Positions 45,701 to 55,641 of a stretch of 64,000 nt of DNA are shown here, one piece after another; position 1 is the first letter of the stretch; each line of letters opens with the position of its first letter. Origin of the DNA: Cytophagales bacterium. GTDB lineage: Bacteria; Bacteroidota; Bacteroidia; Cytophagales; Cyclobacteriaceae. The position numbers and the translations under genes were made by a program. The notes below the pieces were generated by a model, which saw only the letters and a list, made by a program, of their open reading frames with translations, made no database searches and had not been told where the DNA came from. The stretch is taken from NCBI GenBank assembly GCA_017303795.1, contig JAFLBR010000009.1, forward strand, positions 1-64,000, written 5' to 3'.

Positions 45701-46580
45701 ATTACGTAAAACCCGCGACTTCTCGGCCAAGATTAACGCAACCTTTGAGTTTATTCGGGAAAATCTGGTGCCACTTGGAAAATGTTTGCTTTATATAGGT
45801 GGCCCATTCTTTTTGATACAAGGAGTTTTTGCTGGTATCTATGCGCGCGAGTCACTCTCTATAGGAGCTGCCGGTACAGAAATTTTTGGGGTGTTTGGCG
45901 AGTTGGCTTTGTGGTTAGGATTAATGTTTGTTTCAGGTGGACTCGGTTATGTCGCTTCCATCATTGTAGTGTTTGAGTATCTCAATCTATACGAAAACAA
46001 ACCGGAAGAAAAAGAAATTACTGTTGGCGAAGTCTGGGAAAAATTTCAAGCCAGTTTTTTCTCTGTTCTGGTAGCCGGAATTGTTGTAACGGTAGCTGTA
46101 GTTATTGGTCTGCTCTTCTTAATTATTCCGGGCATCTATCTTTCCATCCCATTAACATTGGTTATTCCAATTATTCTGGTTGAACGCAAATCTTTTGGCG
46201 AGGCTTTCAGTCGATGCTTTAGTCTTATTACTGATAAATGGTGGAGCACTTTCGGGTTACTTTTTGTGGTTGGCTTAATTGTAGCATTTATGGGGGCCAT
46301 CTTTTCTATACCGCAGATGGTGTTTACCTTTTTAGGAGCATTCCATCAGGCCTCTGAAAATTTCTCAGGTGAGTTACCCCTATGGCAAGAAGTCGGTTTA
46401 ATGCTCACCTCCATTTTTCAAACAATAGGCGCATCATTGCTGCGTGGTATTGTACTTATCGCATTGGCCTTTCAATATTATAACCTGGTGGAAAGAAGAG
46501 ATGCGAAAGGAATTATGGATAAACTAAATCAATTCGGCCAAGCGGTTGATAATACGCCACGCGCTAATGAAACGTATTAG
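45687..46580 (+). CDS. multi-span membrane protein, function unknown
   Basis: 297 residues, about six hydrophobic spans, with LLFLIIPGIYLSIPLTLVIPII and GVAEAFSRCF-like text (SFGEAFSRCFSLI), as in the membrane domains of the glycerophosphodiesterase-associated family. I see no catalytic motif. It overlaps the SpoIIM stop by 14 bases and its own stop overlaps the next gene by 14, so it belongs in the operon. Confidence 0.75.
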   Translation: MPKIELRKTRDFSAKINATFEFIRENLVPLGKCLLYIGGPFFLIQGVFAGIYARESLSIGAAGTEIFGVFGELALWLGLMFVSGGLGYVASIIVVFEYLNLYENKPEEKEITVGEVWEKFQASFFSVLVAGIVVTVAVVIGLLFLIIPGIYLSIPLTLVIPIILVERKSFGEAFSRCFSLITDKWWSTFGLLFVVGLIVAFMGAIFSIPQMVFTFLGAFHQASENFSGELPLWQEVGLMLTSIFQTIGASLLRGIVLIALAFQYYNLVERRDAKGIMDKLNQFGQAVDNTPRANETY

Positions 46581-47322
46581 TTTCTTTATATTCTTCTTTT
46601 TTATTTCACTTTGGAGTGCAGCCCAATCGGATTCGGATTCTCTTTCGATTACCGTTCTGACTGACTCTGCTTTTATTGAACCCCCGAAGTACAAAATTTC
46701 CAAAGACACAATAGCTTTCGCGAAACGCGGATTCTCGAAACCAGTAATTGAAAATTTCAAAGCCGATGATGAATTTAGATACGGAAGACCCAAGCAAGGA
46801 TTAACGGCATGGCAACGGTTTTTGATTTGGGTAGCAACGCTAATCGCCTCAATTTTAGAAGTGTTAACCAATACAACCGTAGGCCAGATTGTATTTTACG
46901 GAACTTGCCTGCTTTTACTTTTATGGGTGATATTGAAATTATTGAAGATAGATGCCAAAGATCTTTTTTATAATCGGGCCGGCAAAAACAGTCTTATCAT
47001 TACAGGGGCCGAAAATATTCATGAAGTAGATTTTGAAAATGAATTACAACGAGCGGCTGCTGAAAAAAAATATCGCGAAGCCGTAAGGCTTATGTTTCTT
47101 TTTGCATTGAAAAAATTAGCCGATGCACATCTCATCAAATGGATTCCGGGTAAAACTAACGATGAATATCTGTACGAACTGCGGCAACATGCCTCGCGCA
47201 GTCAGTTACAAGATCTACGCTATTATTTTGAATATTCATGGTATGGCCATTTCGAAGTAACAGAGCAAACTTATCAACACATAAACGGAGTATTTCAGGA
47301 ATTTAAAAGCAAACTACCGTGA
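46567..47322 (+). CDS. DUF4129 domain protein
   Basis: 251 residues from ATG 46567 (MKRISFFIFFFFISLW, a signal peptide ending AAQ). After a ~75-residue periplasmic part comes one span (IVFYGTCLLLLLWVILKLL) and a cytoplasmic DUF4129 domain: RAAAEKKYREAVRLMFLFALKKL then DEYLYELRQ. Usual DUF4129 proteins sit beside MoxR/DUF58. It ends in a GTGA overlap with the DUF4350 gene. Confidence 0.88.
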   Translation: MKRISFFIFFFFISLWSAAQSDSDSLSITVLTDSAFIEPPKYKISKDTIAFAKRGFSKPVIENFKADDEFRYGRPKQGLTAWQRFLIWVATLIASILEVLTNTTVGQIVFYGTCLLLLLWVILKLLKIDAKDLFYNRAGKNSLIITGAENIHEVDFENELQRAAAEKKYREAVRLMFLFALKKLADAHLIKWIPGKTNDEYLYELRQHASRSQLQDLRYYFEYSWYGHFEVTEQTYQHINGVFQEFKSKLP

Positions 47323-48491
47323 AGGGCGAGCGCAAATATCTGGTAATACTTGGTTTGCTTACAATAGTATTAGTGTGCGTTCAGCTCTTTGCACCCAAAC
47401 CTATCAACTGGATACCCACCTATTTACCTAAAGACAAAGATCCATTTGGTGCTTATGTTACCGATAGTTTGTTCACGGAATTTTTTGGGGCGCCCGTAAA
47501 CACCAGTAATCTTACTGTTTACGAAATGGCCGATACGATTAAGCCGCATCACAATCTGATTAGCATAAGCGATGAGTTTAATGCCGATGAAGAATCCGTA
47601 AAGGTGTTGTTAAATAAAGTAGATAGCGGTGCAACAGCCTTTATATCTGCCTATAAGTTTAGAGGTAAGTTGGGCGATACACTCGGTATAAAAACCAACG
47701 ATGTGTATTTTAGTAATCTTGCGCTGTTTCAGGATTCAGACTCCAGTAGTCTAAAAATTTTTCCAGCCAGCAATCGAACCAAATCTTACTTCTACAAACT
47801 GGCTAACATTAGTTTCTTTTTTAGTGTTGATTCGCTGCATACACCCGCCTACACTTTATCTACCAATGCCTGGAATAAACCAGTTACCGTGCGCGTGCCG
47901 TGGGGCAAGGGGCAACTCATACTTAATACTACACCACTGGCATTTACTAATCATTACCTGTTGGAAAAAGAAAATCATGAATATGCCGCATTCATGCTCT
48001 CCACTCTTCCCGAAGCAACAACCTGGTGGACCAGTTATTATCAAATTGGTCGCATGGAAAATCAATCACCGCTTAGATATATACTTAGTCAGGAGTCATT
48101 GAAGTGGGCTTATTACATTACGTTGATTGGGTTGTTGCTCTTCATTTTGTTTGAAGCCAAACGCAGGCAGCGAATTATTCCGGTAATAAAACCATTGGCC
48201 AACACTACGCTGGAGTTTGTGCGTACCATCAGCAACATGTATTGGCAGGCACGCGATCATAAAGCCATTGCCGAAAAGAAAATTGTTTTTTTTGTTGATC
48301 AGGTAAGACAACGCTATTACCTACCCCATGAAATTAATACTGTGTTTATCGAATTACTGGCCAAAAAGAGTGGACAATCGCTTGATGAAACGCAAAAATT
48401 GTTTGCCTTAATTGCGATGATTCAAAATTCAAACTCACTTGCTGAGCAAACCCTGTGGGAACTAAACAAAGAACTCGAAAAATATAAATAA
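47319..48491 (+). CDS. DUF4350 domain protein
   Basis: 390 residues. An N-terminal span (YLVILGLLTIVLVCVQLF) leads to a periplasmic glutamine-amidotransferase-like domain of DUF4350 (residues 40-240), a second span near 265 (YITLIGLLLFILFEAKRRQ), and a cytoplasmic tail with FVRTISNMYWQARDHKAIAEKK. It begins with GTG in a GTGA overlap. Position and architecture match the conserved DUF4129-DUF4350-MoxR-DUF58 set. Confidence 0.85.
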   Translation: MKGERKYLVILGLLTIVLVCVQLFAPKPINWIPTYLPKDKDPFGAYVTDSLFTEFFGAPVNTSNLTVYEMADTIKPHHNLISISDEFNADEESVKVLLNKVDSGATAFISAYKFRGKLGDTLGIKTNDVYFSNLALFQDSDSSSLKIFPASNRTKSYFYKLANISFFFSVDSLHTPAYTLSTNAWNKPVTVRVPWGKGQLILNTTPLAFTNHYLLEKENHEYAAFMLSTLPEATTWWTSYYQIGRMENQSPLRYILSQESLKWAYYITLIGLLLFILFEAKRRQRIIPVIKPLANTTLEFVRTISNMYWQARDHKAIAEKKIVFFVDQVRQRYYLPHEINTVFIELLAKKSGQSLDETQKLFALIAMIQNSNSLAEQTLWELNKELEKYK

Positions 48492-48494
48492 GCT

Positions 48495-49469
48495 ATGGAA
48501 GAAGAATTTAAAAGCCGTATTGACCTTACACCTCTTACAACTTATGTAGGTCGTATTAAAGATGAAATTGCTAAGGTTATTGTTGGGCAAGAACAAATGG
48601 TTGATCTGTTGATAACCGCCCTGCTCGCTCGCGGCCATGTTTTATTGGAAGGTGTGCCCGGTGTAGCTAAAACACTTACAGCAAAACTAGTGGCCAAAAC
48701 AATAGACGCCCGCTTTTCACGAATTCAGTTTACTCCCGATCTGATGCCCTCCGATATAATCGGTACTTCTGTTTTTAATCCTAAAACAACAGAGTTCACT
48801 TTCAGACAAGGGCCACTGTTTTCAAATCTTGTATTGATTGATGAAATCAATCGCTCACCTGCAAAAACGCAGGCTGCACTTTTCGAAGTAATGGAAGAAA
48901 GACAGGTAACAGCTGATGGTACTACTTTCATTATGGAAGAACCTTACCTGGTATTGGCCACTCAAAATCCAATTGAACAAGAAGGCACGTATCGACTGCC
49001 CGAAGCTCAGTTAGATCGGTTTCTTTTTAAGATTGTTATCGGCTATCCGGGGTTAGATGAAGAAGTTCAGATTTTACAAAACTCTGTACAGGGAAGCCAC
49101 AAACAACAAGTGGAGTTGGCACAAAAAGTTTTGAGCAAAGAAGAAATTGCTTCTGCTCAAAAGCTGGTAACGCAAATTCATGTAGAGGATAAAGTAGTGC
49201 GTTACATTGCTCAGATCATGCAGGAAACTCGCTCTAACCCTTCGCTGTTTTTAGGCGCATCGCCACGGGCAAGTGTGGCTGTGTTAAATGCTTCGAAGGC
49301 TTATGCAGCTATTCGTGGTCGCGACTTCGTAACTCCGGAAGACGTAAAGGTTGTTTGTCTGCCTGCTTTACGCCATCGGGTTGTGTTAACGCCTGAACGC
49401 GAAATGGAAGGTGTTGGTGTAGACCAGGTGATTAAACAAATTGTTGACAAGATTGAAATTCCGCGTTAA
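48495..49469 (+). CDS. moxR: MoxR-family AAA+ ATPase
   Basis: 324 residues: Walker A LEGVPGVAKTLTAKLVA near 55, Walker B VLIDEINRSPAKTQAALFEV near 116, sensor 1 LATQNPIEQEGTYRLPEAQ, and the arginine finger in QLDRFLF. MoxR ATPases act as chaperones or assembly factors for partner proteins; DUF58 is the usual partner. The stop is immediately followed by the DUF58 start. Confidence 0.95.
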   Translation: MEEEFKSRIDLTPLTTYVGRIKDEIAKVIVGQEQMVDLLITALLARGHVLLEGVPGVAKTLTAKLVAKTIDARFSRIQFTPDLMPSDIIGTSVFNPKTTEFTFRQGPLFSNLVLIDEINRSPAKTQAALFEVMEERQVTADGTTFIMEEPYLVLATQNPIEQEGTYRLPEAQLDRFLFKIVIGYPGLDEEVQILQNSVQGSHKQQVELAQKVLSKEEIASAQKLVTQIHVEDKVVRYIAQIMQETRSNPSLFLGASPRASVAVLNASKAYAAIRGRDFVTPEDVKVVCLPALRHRVVLTPEREMEGVGVDQVIKQIVDKIEIPR

Positions 49470-50801
49470 GTGAAGGCCATCAAGGCACTATATTTTAGTA
49501 ATCGGTTTTTTACCAGCCTGGGCTTAATTGCTGCGCTTTTCATTTGCAGCTATCTGGTTCCGGTGTTGCTTGCTTTTGCAAAAGTTGCCTTACTGTTATT
49601 CTTAGCCGCCAGTTTGGTTGAGTTTATCATTCTGTTTGCGTCACCAAAAGGAATACAGGCAAATCGAATTGTTGCTGAGCGACTATCTAATGGAGACGAT
49701 AATGAAATAAAAATTATTTTAGGGAGCTATTATCGTTCGTCCATGACAGTGGATGTTATTGATGAAGTGCCCCATCAGTTTCAGGTTCGCGATACCCGGT
49801 TTACGCAGACACTAAACCAAGGCGAAACAAAATCATTTACCTATCAGCTTAGGCCTATTAAACGGGGCGAATATCATTTTGGTGCGATCAATGTTTTTGT
49901 TCATGCACCGCTGGGTCTTTTAAAAAGAAGACTAAAACATGAAGCAGATAAAATGGTGCCCGTTTATCCATCGTACATACAAATGCGCAAGTATGAATTG
50001 CTGGCTATCTCTAATCGCTTAACCGAAACCGGAATAAAAAAAATCAGACGCATTGGTCATAACCTTGAGTTTGAACAAATAAAAAAATATGTAGCGGGCG
50101 ATGATATCCGCACCATTAACTGGAAAGCCACCGCAAGGAAAAATGATCTGATGGTAAATCACTATCAAGACGAGCGCATGCAGCAGGTGTATTGTCTTAT
50201 TGATAAAGGTCGCGTAATGCAAATGCCCTTTAAAGGATTAAGCTTATTGGACTATGCCATTAATTCAAGTCTTGTAATCTCAAACATTGCAATTAAAAAA
50301 TCAGACAAAGCTGGGTTAATTACTTTTCAGGATAAGATTAATACGTTTTTGCCAGCAAGCCGTGTAAACAATCAGATGGCTGCCATCCAACAAGTTTTGT
50401 ATAATCAAAAAACAGCTTATCGCGAATCTGATTTCTCAGATTTATATACAGGCATTCGCAGAAGAGTTAACCAGCGTAGTCTGCTTATTCTGTATACCAA
50501 TTTTGAAACCCTGTTCGGACTGCAGCGCCAGCTAACGTACCTAATCAATCTTGCCAAACGGCACTTGTTGGTAGTAGTATTTTTTGAAAATACCGAAATG
50601 AAAAAACTGGTTGAGGAGCCCGTGCAGGAATTGGAATCTGTCTATCAAAAAGCGGTAGCCGAAAAATTTATGTTTGAAAAAAGGCTTATCGTAAAAGAGC
50701 TTCAAAAACACAGCATTCAATCTATTTTAACGCCACCCGAAAAGTTAACTGTTAATACGATTAATAAATACCTGGAGTTGAAAGCCCGGAATTTGATTTA
50801 G
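49470..50801 (+). CDS. DUF58 domain protein, partner of MoxR
   Basis: 443 residues with two N-terminal spans (about 15-55) and a cytoplasmic DUF58 domain: EFEQIKKYVAGDDIRTINWKA, then KNDLMVNHYQDERMQQVY. This conserved core adjoins a von Willebrand A-like fold (CLIDKGRVM, then DLYTGIRRRVNQRSLLILYT). It begins with GTG with no gap after the moxR stop and closes the operon. Confidence 0.93.
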   Translation: MKAIKALYFSNRFFTSLGLIAALFICSYLVPVLLAFAKVALLLFLAASLVEFIILFASPKGIQANRIVAERLSNGDDNEIKIILGSYYRSSMTVDVIDEVPHQFQVRDTRFTQTLNQGETKSFTYQLRPIKRGEYHFGAINVFVHAPLGLLKRRLKHEADKMVPVYPSYIQMRKYELLAISNRLTETGIKKIRRIGHNLEFEQIKKYVAGDDIRTINWKATARKNDLMVNHYQDERMQQVYCLIDKGRVMQMPFKGLSLLDYAINSSLVISNIAIKKSDKAGLITFQDKINTFLPASRVNNQMAAIQQVLYNQKTAYRESDFSDLYTGIRRRVNQRSLLILYTNFETLFGLQRQLTYLINLAKRHLLVVVFFENTEMKKLVEEPVQELESVYQKAVAEKFMFEKRLIVKELQKHSIQSILTPPEKLTVNTINKYLELKARNLI

Positions 50802-50901
50802 GGGAAATTTCTAATTCATTTCGTACAACGTAGTTGTTTTTAATTACTCCCAAAAGAAACGCAAACTTCTTTTGTATCTTAGATTTTTCAATTTCATATT
50901 C

Positions 50902-53900
50902 ATGCGACCAGTACGGGTTCTGATTTTTGTTTTGCTGGTTAGCGGTGTTGCCCAAGCCCAATGGCAAAAGCCGTTACCGCCTCTACAACTAAAAAACATT
51001 AACGATGGTACAATCTGCTATCACAAACCCGAAAACACAAATCTGATTATTCCGCCACCAGCTGCTTATGAGGCCTGGAAAAAAAATGCCAGCGCAAAAA
51101 CCAATGCCACTACTTTTCAGGTTACCTACGTAAATTTTTCTGCCGAAGCACAAGTAGCCTTTCAAAAAGCGGTTGACATTTGGGCTAACCTGATTGAAAG
51201 TCCTGTGCCCATAAGAATTCTGGCGGTATGGCAACCGATAGTTGATAGCAATGGTTCTACCAACACAATTTTGGGCGGAGCAAGTCCATGGAGCAATTTT
51301 GCTAATTTTGATGGCGCTCCATTGCTCGCCACATATTACCCGGTAAGCCTTGCCGAAAAATTAGCAGGTCGGGAATTGAACAGTTCGAGCGATCCTGATA
51401 TTCGCGCACAATTCAATAGCGCATTCACCAATTGGTCTTTCCGAACAGATGGTGCTCCGGTTGCGAATCAAACCGATTTTATATCAGTTGTACTACATGA
51501 AATAGGGCATGGTTTGGGTATTACCAAAGCGTATGATGTTACACCCACACATGGTATTATCTCAGATTTCTACTCACCGTTTCACATCCCTTACGATCAC
51601 TTTATTGAAAATGGTAATGATGTAAATCTGGTTCAAAATTTTGATCCCCCTTCTGCCCCATTACGAACAGAACTAACCAGTGGTGAATTGTATTTCCGGT
51701 CACCTTTACTTCCTAAAAACACTATTGATAACCGGGCAAGAATTTATGCGCCTGCAACATTTGCTGGTGGTTCAAGCATAGCACATTTAGATGAAGCCAC
51801 CTATAACGGAACCCCAAACGCATTGATGACGCCTTTCATTGGCAGTGCTGAAGTCATGCATAATCCAGGTTCACTGGTAATGCGCATGCTGGCTGATATG
51901 GGTTGGGTGAACACAAAAATTACCCATACCCGCTTACCAAACACCGAAAATGTTTCAACATCATTTGAAGTTAAGGTGATGCTTAGTGTCGATCAAAAAG
52001 ATCACACAGGTGCGGCTTATAACTATAACGCGAGTGAAACAAAATTAAACTATACTACCGATGGGACATCTTTCACCACAGTAGCCATGACACCAACAGG
52101 TATTGCTAATGAATTCTCAGCAACTATTCCAGCTCCAAGTTCGGCTGTTACTTATGGTTACTACATCTCAGTAAAAGATAATTTGAATCGTACCCTGACA
52201 AAACCAGGTGTTTATACAGATGATGGCTCAGCACCTGTTCAACGGCTTTTTGTATTCGAAGTTGGCCCCGACACAAAAGGACCTTTCTTCTCGCATGTGC
52301 CAGTAGCTTTTGTAAAAGCATCTGATACTGAATTTGAAGTTAAAGCTATTGTCTCTGATAATATTGCGGTGGGCAATGTGTTTGTCTATTATCAAATTAC
52401 AAAAAGTGGTGTTACCGGTTCATTACAAACACTGCCTATGAATTTGGTTGCCGGAACAGACTCAACCTATTCGCAAACTATTTCCTATGGTGGATTGGGT
52501 TTAAGTAATGGCGATAAAATTGAATATCGCATTCGGGCAATCGATCAGGCCATTGTACCTAACACTAAATCCATTCCTACCGGTTCGCCCGGATTTTATA
52601 ATGTAAATGTGGTGAGCCTCGCGCCAACACAAGATTCATACTCCAATAATTTTGATAACACGGAAACGGCCAGCCAGGATTTTTTCGGTAGCCCGGAATT
52701 TTCTATTCGCCTTGAAACCGGTTTTACCAATGGCGCTATTCATACCAATCATCCTTACCCGGAAGGCCAGGGGTTTCCAAACAATCGGTTTGAATGGGTG
52801 TATCAATTGCGGGTGCCTGTTCGTGTGAAAGAATCTGAAGCAACTTTAAAGTTTGATGAAGTGGTTTTAATTGAACCCGGAATAGATGGGGTGGCTTTTC
52901 CGAGCCAGGATTTCTTTGACTATGTAGTGGTAGATGGCTCAAAAGATGGTGGTGTTACCTGGATTACTATTGCCAATGGCTACGACTCCAGAGATTTTAC
53001 TCCGTGGTTAACACGCTACAACAGTGCTACATCAGGAGATAACTCAACCGCAGTGGGCGATCCCAATCTATTCAGAACCAGAATTATGAACTTACAAGAT
53101 AAGTTTGATACAGGTGATGAGGTTGTTATTCGCTTCCGGTTATTTAGCGACCCCGGTGCAGCCGGTTGGGGTTGGGCTATTGATAATTTGAAAATTCAGA
53201 TTGATGAAACTCCACCCACTATTTTACATAATCATATTGATTATGTCCTCGGTCCTTCCAATGTTATCCCTATCACCTTTAGGCCTTCTGATACTTCAGG
53301 ACTTGATAAAATTTTTGTTGACTTAAAGTTTAATGGCGCAGCGCAAACCGAAGAAGTAACCGTTGAAGAAAATGATGTAGAATTTACTATACCATTTACT
53401 ACCGATGGTGGCTTTCAAGCAGGCGACCGACTAGAGTACCGCATTCGTGTAACGGATTTACCCGGAAACGAAACAATACTTCCTGCAACAGGATTTTTTT
53501 GGGTTCCGATTATTTCGTTTGGAACTCCGGTAACGCAGTATGTTACTGATTTCAATTCGGCCAATACCGATTTTGTTGGTAACTTCTTTTCGATCGCACA
53601 GCCAAGCGGATTTACAAACAGTGCCGTGCATACTCCGCATCCTTACCCCAATGGTTTTGGGTTAACCAATAATACTTCTGATTATGTGCTTACATTAACT
53701 AAACCAGTTACGGTTGCTGCAACAAATGCTTACATTTTGTTTAATGAAATTGCATTGGTAGAATACAGCGGAACAAATACAAAAGACTTTGTTGTAGTAG
53801 AAGGCTCTAAAGATGAAGGCGAAACGTGGCATGAACTTACCGCGCGCTACGCAGCCAATTCATTATCCGCATGGAAAAGCATTTTTGATGTAGGTGGCAA

Positions 53901-54345
53901 CGGTACTTCCAATACATTCCGAAACAGACTTATTGATATTACTGCCTCTGGCGATTTTGAAGCTGGTGATGATGTATTGTTTCGATTCCGCATCTCTGCC
54001 GATGGAACGGGTAACGGCTGGGGCTGGGCTATGGATAACTTAAGCATTCAAGGGCCGGTTACCGGAGTTAAAGAAGCACTCGATTTATTTGTTTCAGTTT
54101 ATCCCAATCCTGTAAATGACGATGTATTTACATTAGAAGTAAAAGGTTTATCCGCACACAATGGACAACTCCAAATTACTAACCTGCAAGGTCAATTGTT
54201 GATAAACGAATCTATAAACTTTTCGGGAAGCGCCACACGCAAAGAATTTTCTACCAGCACCTGGGCCGATGGTATTTATATAGTGCGATTAACCTTGGAG
54301 GATGGAAGTACTATAACTAAAAAATTGATTAAGGCTTCGCGTTAA
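50902..54345 (+). CDS. large secreted metalloprotease-like protein with T9SS sorting domain
   Basis: About 1,147 residues from ATG 50902 (MRPVRVLIFVLLVSGVAQAQ, a signal peptide). An N-terminal metzincin-like domain holds VVLHEIGHGLGITKA near residue 199 (HExxHxxG), followed by MLADMGW, likely the Met-turn. Several beta-sandwich repeats follow, two of them paired: DNNxSxFPEYx-type blocks such as DGGVTWITIANGYDSR and DEGETWHELTARYA, each with GWGWAIDNL or GWGWAMDNL. The last ~75 residues form a Por-type sorting domain: VYPNPVNDD, QLQITNLQGQLL and DGIYIVRLTL. It should be exported to the cell surface by the type IX system. Confidence 0.9.
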   Translation: MRPVRVLIFVLLVSGVAQAQWQKPLPPLQLKNINDGTICYHKPENTNLIIPPPAAYEAWKKNASAKTNATTFQVTYVNFSAEAQVAFQKAVDIWANLIESPVPIRILAVWQPIVDSNGSTNTILGGASPWSNFANFDGAPLLATYYPVSLAEKLAGRELNSSSDPDIRAQFNSAFTNWSFRTDGAPVANQTDFISVVLHEIGHGLGITKAYDVTPTHGIISDFYSPFHIPYDHFIENGNDVNLVQNFDPPSAPLRTELTSGELYFRSPLLPKNTIDNRARIYAPATFAGGSSIAHLDEATYNGTPNALMTPFIGSAEVMHNPGSLVMRMLADMGWVNTKITHTRLPNTENVSTSFEVKVMLSVDQKDHTGAAYNYNASETKLNYTTDGTSFTTVAMTPTGIANEFSATIPAPSSAVTYGYYISVKDNLNRTLTKPGVYTDDGSAPVQRLFVFEVGPDTKGPFFSHVPVAFVKASDTEFEVKAIVSDNIAVGNVFVYYQITKSGVTGSLQTLPMNLVAGTDSTYSQTISYGGLGLSNGDKIEYRIRAIDQAIVPNTKSIPTGSPGFYNVNVVSLAPTQDSYSNNFDNTETASQDFFGSPEFSIRLETGFTNGAIHTNHPYPEGQGFPNNRFEWVYQLRVPVRVKESEATLKFDEVVLIEPGIDGVAFPSQDFFDYVVVDGSKDGGVTWITIANGYDSRDFTPWLTRYNSATSGDNSTAVGDPNLFRTRIMNLQDKFDTGDEVVIRFRLFSDPGAAGWGWAIDNLKIQIDETPPTILHNHIDYVLGPSNVIPITFRPSDTSGLDKIFVDLKFNGAAQTEEVTVEENDVEFTIPFTTDGGFQAGDRLEYRIRVTDLPGNETILPATGFFWVPIISFGTPVTQYVTDFNSANTDFVGNFFSIAQPSGFTNSAVHTPHPYPNGFGLTNNTSDYVLTLTKPVTVAATNAYILFNEIALVEYSGTNTKDFVVVEGSKDEGETWHELTARYAANSLSAWKSIFDVGGNGTSNTFRNRLIDITASGDFEAGDDVLFRFRISADGTGNGWGWAMDNLSIQGPVTGVKEALDLFVSVYPNPVNDDVFTLEVKGLSAHNGQLQITNLQGQLLINESINFSGSATRKEFSTSTWADGIYIVRLTLEDGSTITKKLIKASR

Positions 54346-54364
54346 ACCATTCCTACCAAAACTG

Positions 54365-54397
54365 AAAAGGCATCCAATAAACCTGGATGCCTTTTTC
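54365..54397. terminator. bidirectional terminator between converging genes
   Basis: Twelve-base arms AAAAGGCATCCA / TGGATGCCTTTT around a 7-base loop, with T-rich sequence on the right and A-rich on the left. It serves the metalloprotease gene and the acyl-CoA dehydrogenase gene. Confidence 0.9.
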
Positions 54398-54418
54398 TAT
54401 TAATCGAGATTTTTCGAC

Positions 54419-55555
54419 TTACCTTAACAACTCCCTCGAAATAACCATCTTCTGAATTTCAGTAGTGCCTTCGTAAATCTGAGTAATCTTGGCATCGCGC
54501 ATTAAGCGCTCTACATGAAATTCTTTTACATAGCCATAACCTCCGTGTATCTGTACCGCCTCGGTAGTTACTTCCTGTGCAATTTGTGAAGCATAAAGCT
54601 TAGCCATTGCCGCAGCTTTTACAAAATCTTTTTTCTGATCTTTTAAACTGGCGGCTTGCCAAATTAACAAGCGGGCGGCATCAATCTTGGTTGCCATATC
54701 AGCCAACTTAAACTGTATTGCCTGATGTTCCGATAAATGTTTGCCAAACGCTTTTCTTTCTTTCGAATATTTAACCGCCAACTCGTAAGCACCGGAAGCA
54801 ATACCCAGTGCCTGCGAAGCAATACCAATTCGACCACCGTTAAGGGTTGTCATCGCGAACGTAAAACCAAAACCATCATCGCCAATGCGATTAGCCTTTG
54901 GCACTTTTACATCGGTAAACATAAGCGAGTGGGTATCAGACCCACGAATGCCCATCTTATCTTCTTTCTTGCCAACCACAAAGCCAGGCATGCCTTTCTC
55001 TACAATCAAAGCATTAATGCCTTTATGTCTTTTCGATGCATCGGTTTGAGCAATTACGATGTAAGTATTCGCACTGTTACCATTGGTGATCCAGTTCTTG
55101 GTGCCGTTCAATAAATAGTAGTCGCCTTTGTCTTCGGCAGTTGTGCGTTGACTGGTAGCATCCGATCCGGCTTCCGGTTCGGATAAGCAGAAAGCGCCAA
55201 TGCCTTGTGCCGCTAACGGTTTTAAATACTTTTCTTTTTGTTCTTCCGATCCAAACCGCTCCAGGCCCCAACACACCAACGAGTTATTTACCGACATGCA
55301 CACCGAAGCTGATGCATCCACTTTAGAAATTTCTTCCATTGCCAATGTATAGGAGATGGTATCCATTCCACCACCATTATATTTCGGATCAACCATCATA
55401 CCCATAAATCCAAGCTCGCCCATTTTTTTGATTTGCGCTGTTGGGAATTTCTGTTCGGTATCGCGATCAATTACACCTGGCAAAAGTTCTGTTTGGGCAA
55501 AATCGCGGGCCGCAGCTTGCACGGCTAATTGTTCTTCGGTGAGTTCGAAATTCAT
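54419..55555 (-). CDS. acyl-CoA dehydrogenase
   Basis: 378 residues of the standard flavoprotein family: FCLSEPEAGSDATSQRTTA (FAD/substrate loop), NGTKNWITNGNSANTYIV, and QIYEGTTEIQKMVISRELL at the C-terminus, where the catalytic glutamate lies in YEGTTE. It oxidises acyl-CoA at the alpha-beta bond in fatty-acid breakdown; length suits short or medium chains. No electron-transfer flavoprotein genes are near. Confidence 0.95.
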   Translation of the reverse strand: MNFELTEEQLAVQAAARDFAQTELLPGVIDRDTEQKFPTAQIKKMGELGFMGMMVDPKYNGGGMDTISYTLAMEEISKVDASASVCMSVNNSLVCWGLERFGSEEQKEKYLKPLAAQGIGAFCLSEPEAGSDATSQRTTAEDKGDYYLLNGTKNWITNGNSANTYIVIAQTDASKRHKGINALIVEKGMPGFVVGKKEDKMGIRGSDTHSLMFTDVKVPKANRIGDDGFGFTFAMTTLNGGRIGIASQALGIASGAYELAVKYSKERKAFGKHLSEHQAIQFKLADMATKIDAARLLIWQAASLKDQKKDFVKAAAMAKLYASQIAQEVTTEAVQIHGGYGYVKEFHVERLMRDAKITQIYEGTTEIQKMVISRELLR

Positions 55556-55583
55556 AGGTAGTTTGTTTTCAACTTAAAAGTAA

Positions 55584-55617
55584 ACAAAAAAAGAAGCCTG
55601 AGGGTTAGCTCAGGCTT
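55584..55617 (-). terminator. terminator of the YugP-like gene
   Basis: Read on the minus strand: stem AAGCCTGAG / CTCAGGCTT (9 bases, 6-base loop, 55594-55617), followed by a T-run (55584-55592). Confidence 0.88.
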
Positions 55618-55641
55618 GCAATTTTATACTCTTAAGTTGGA

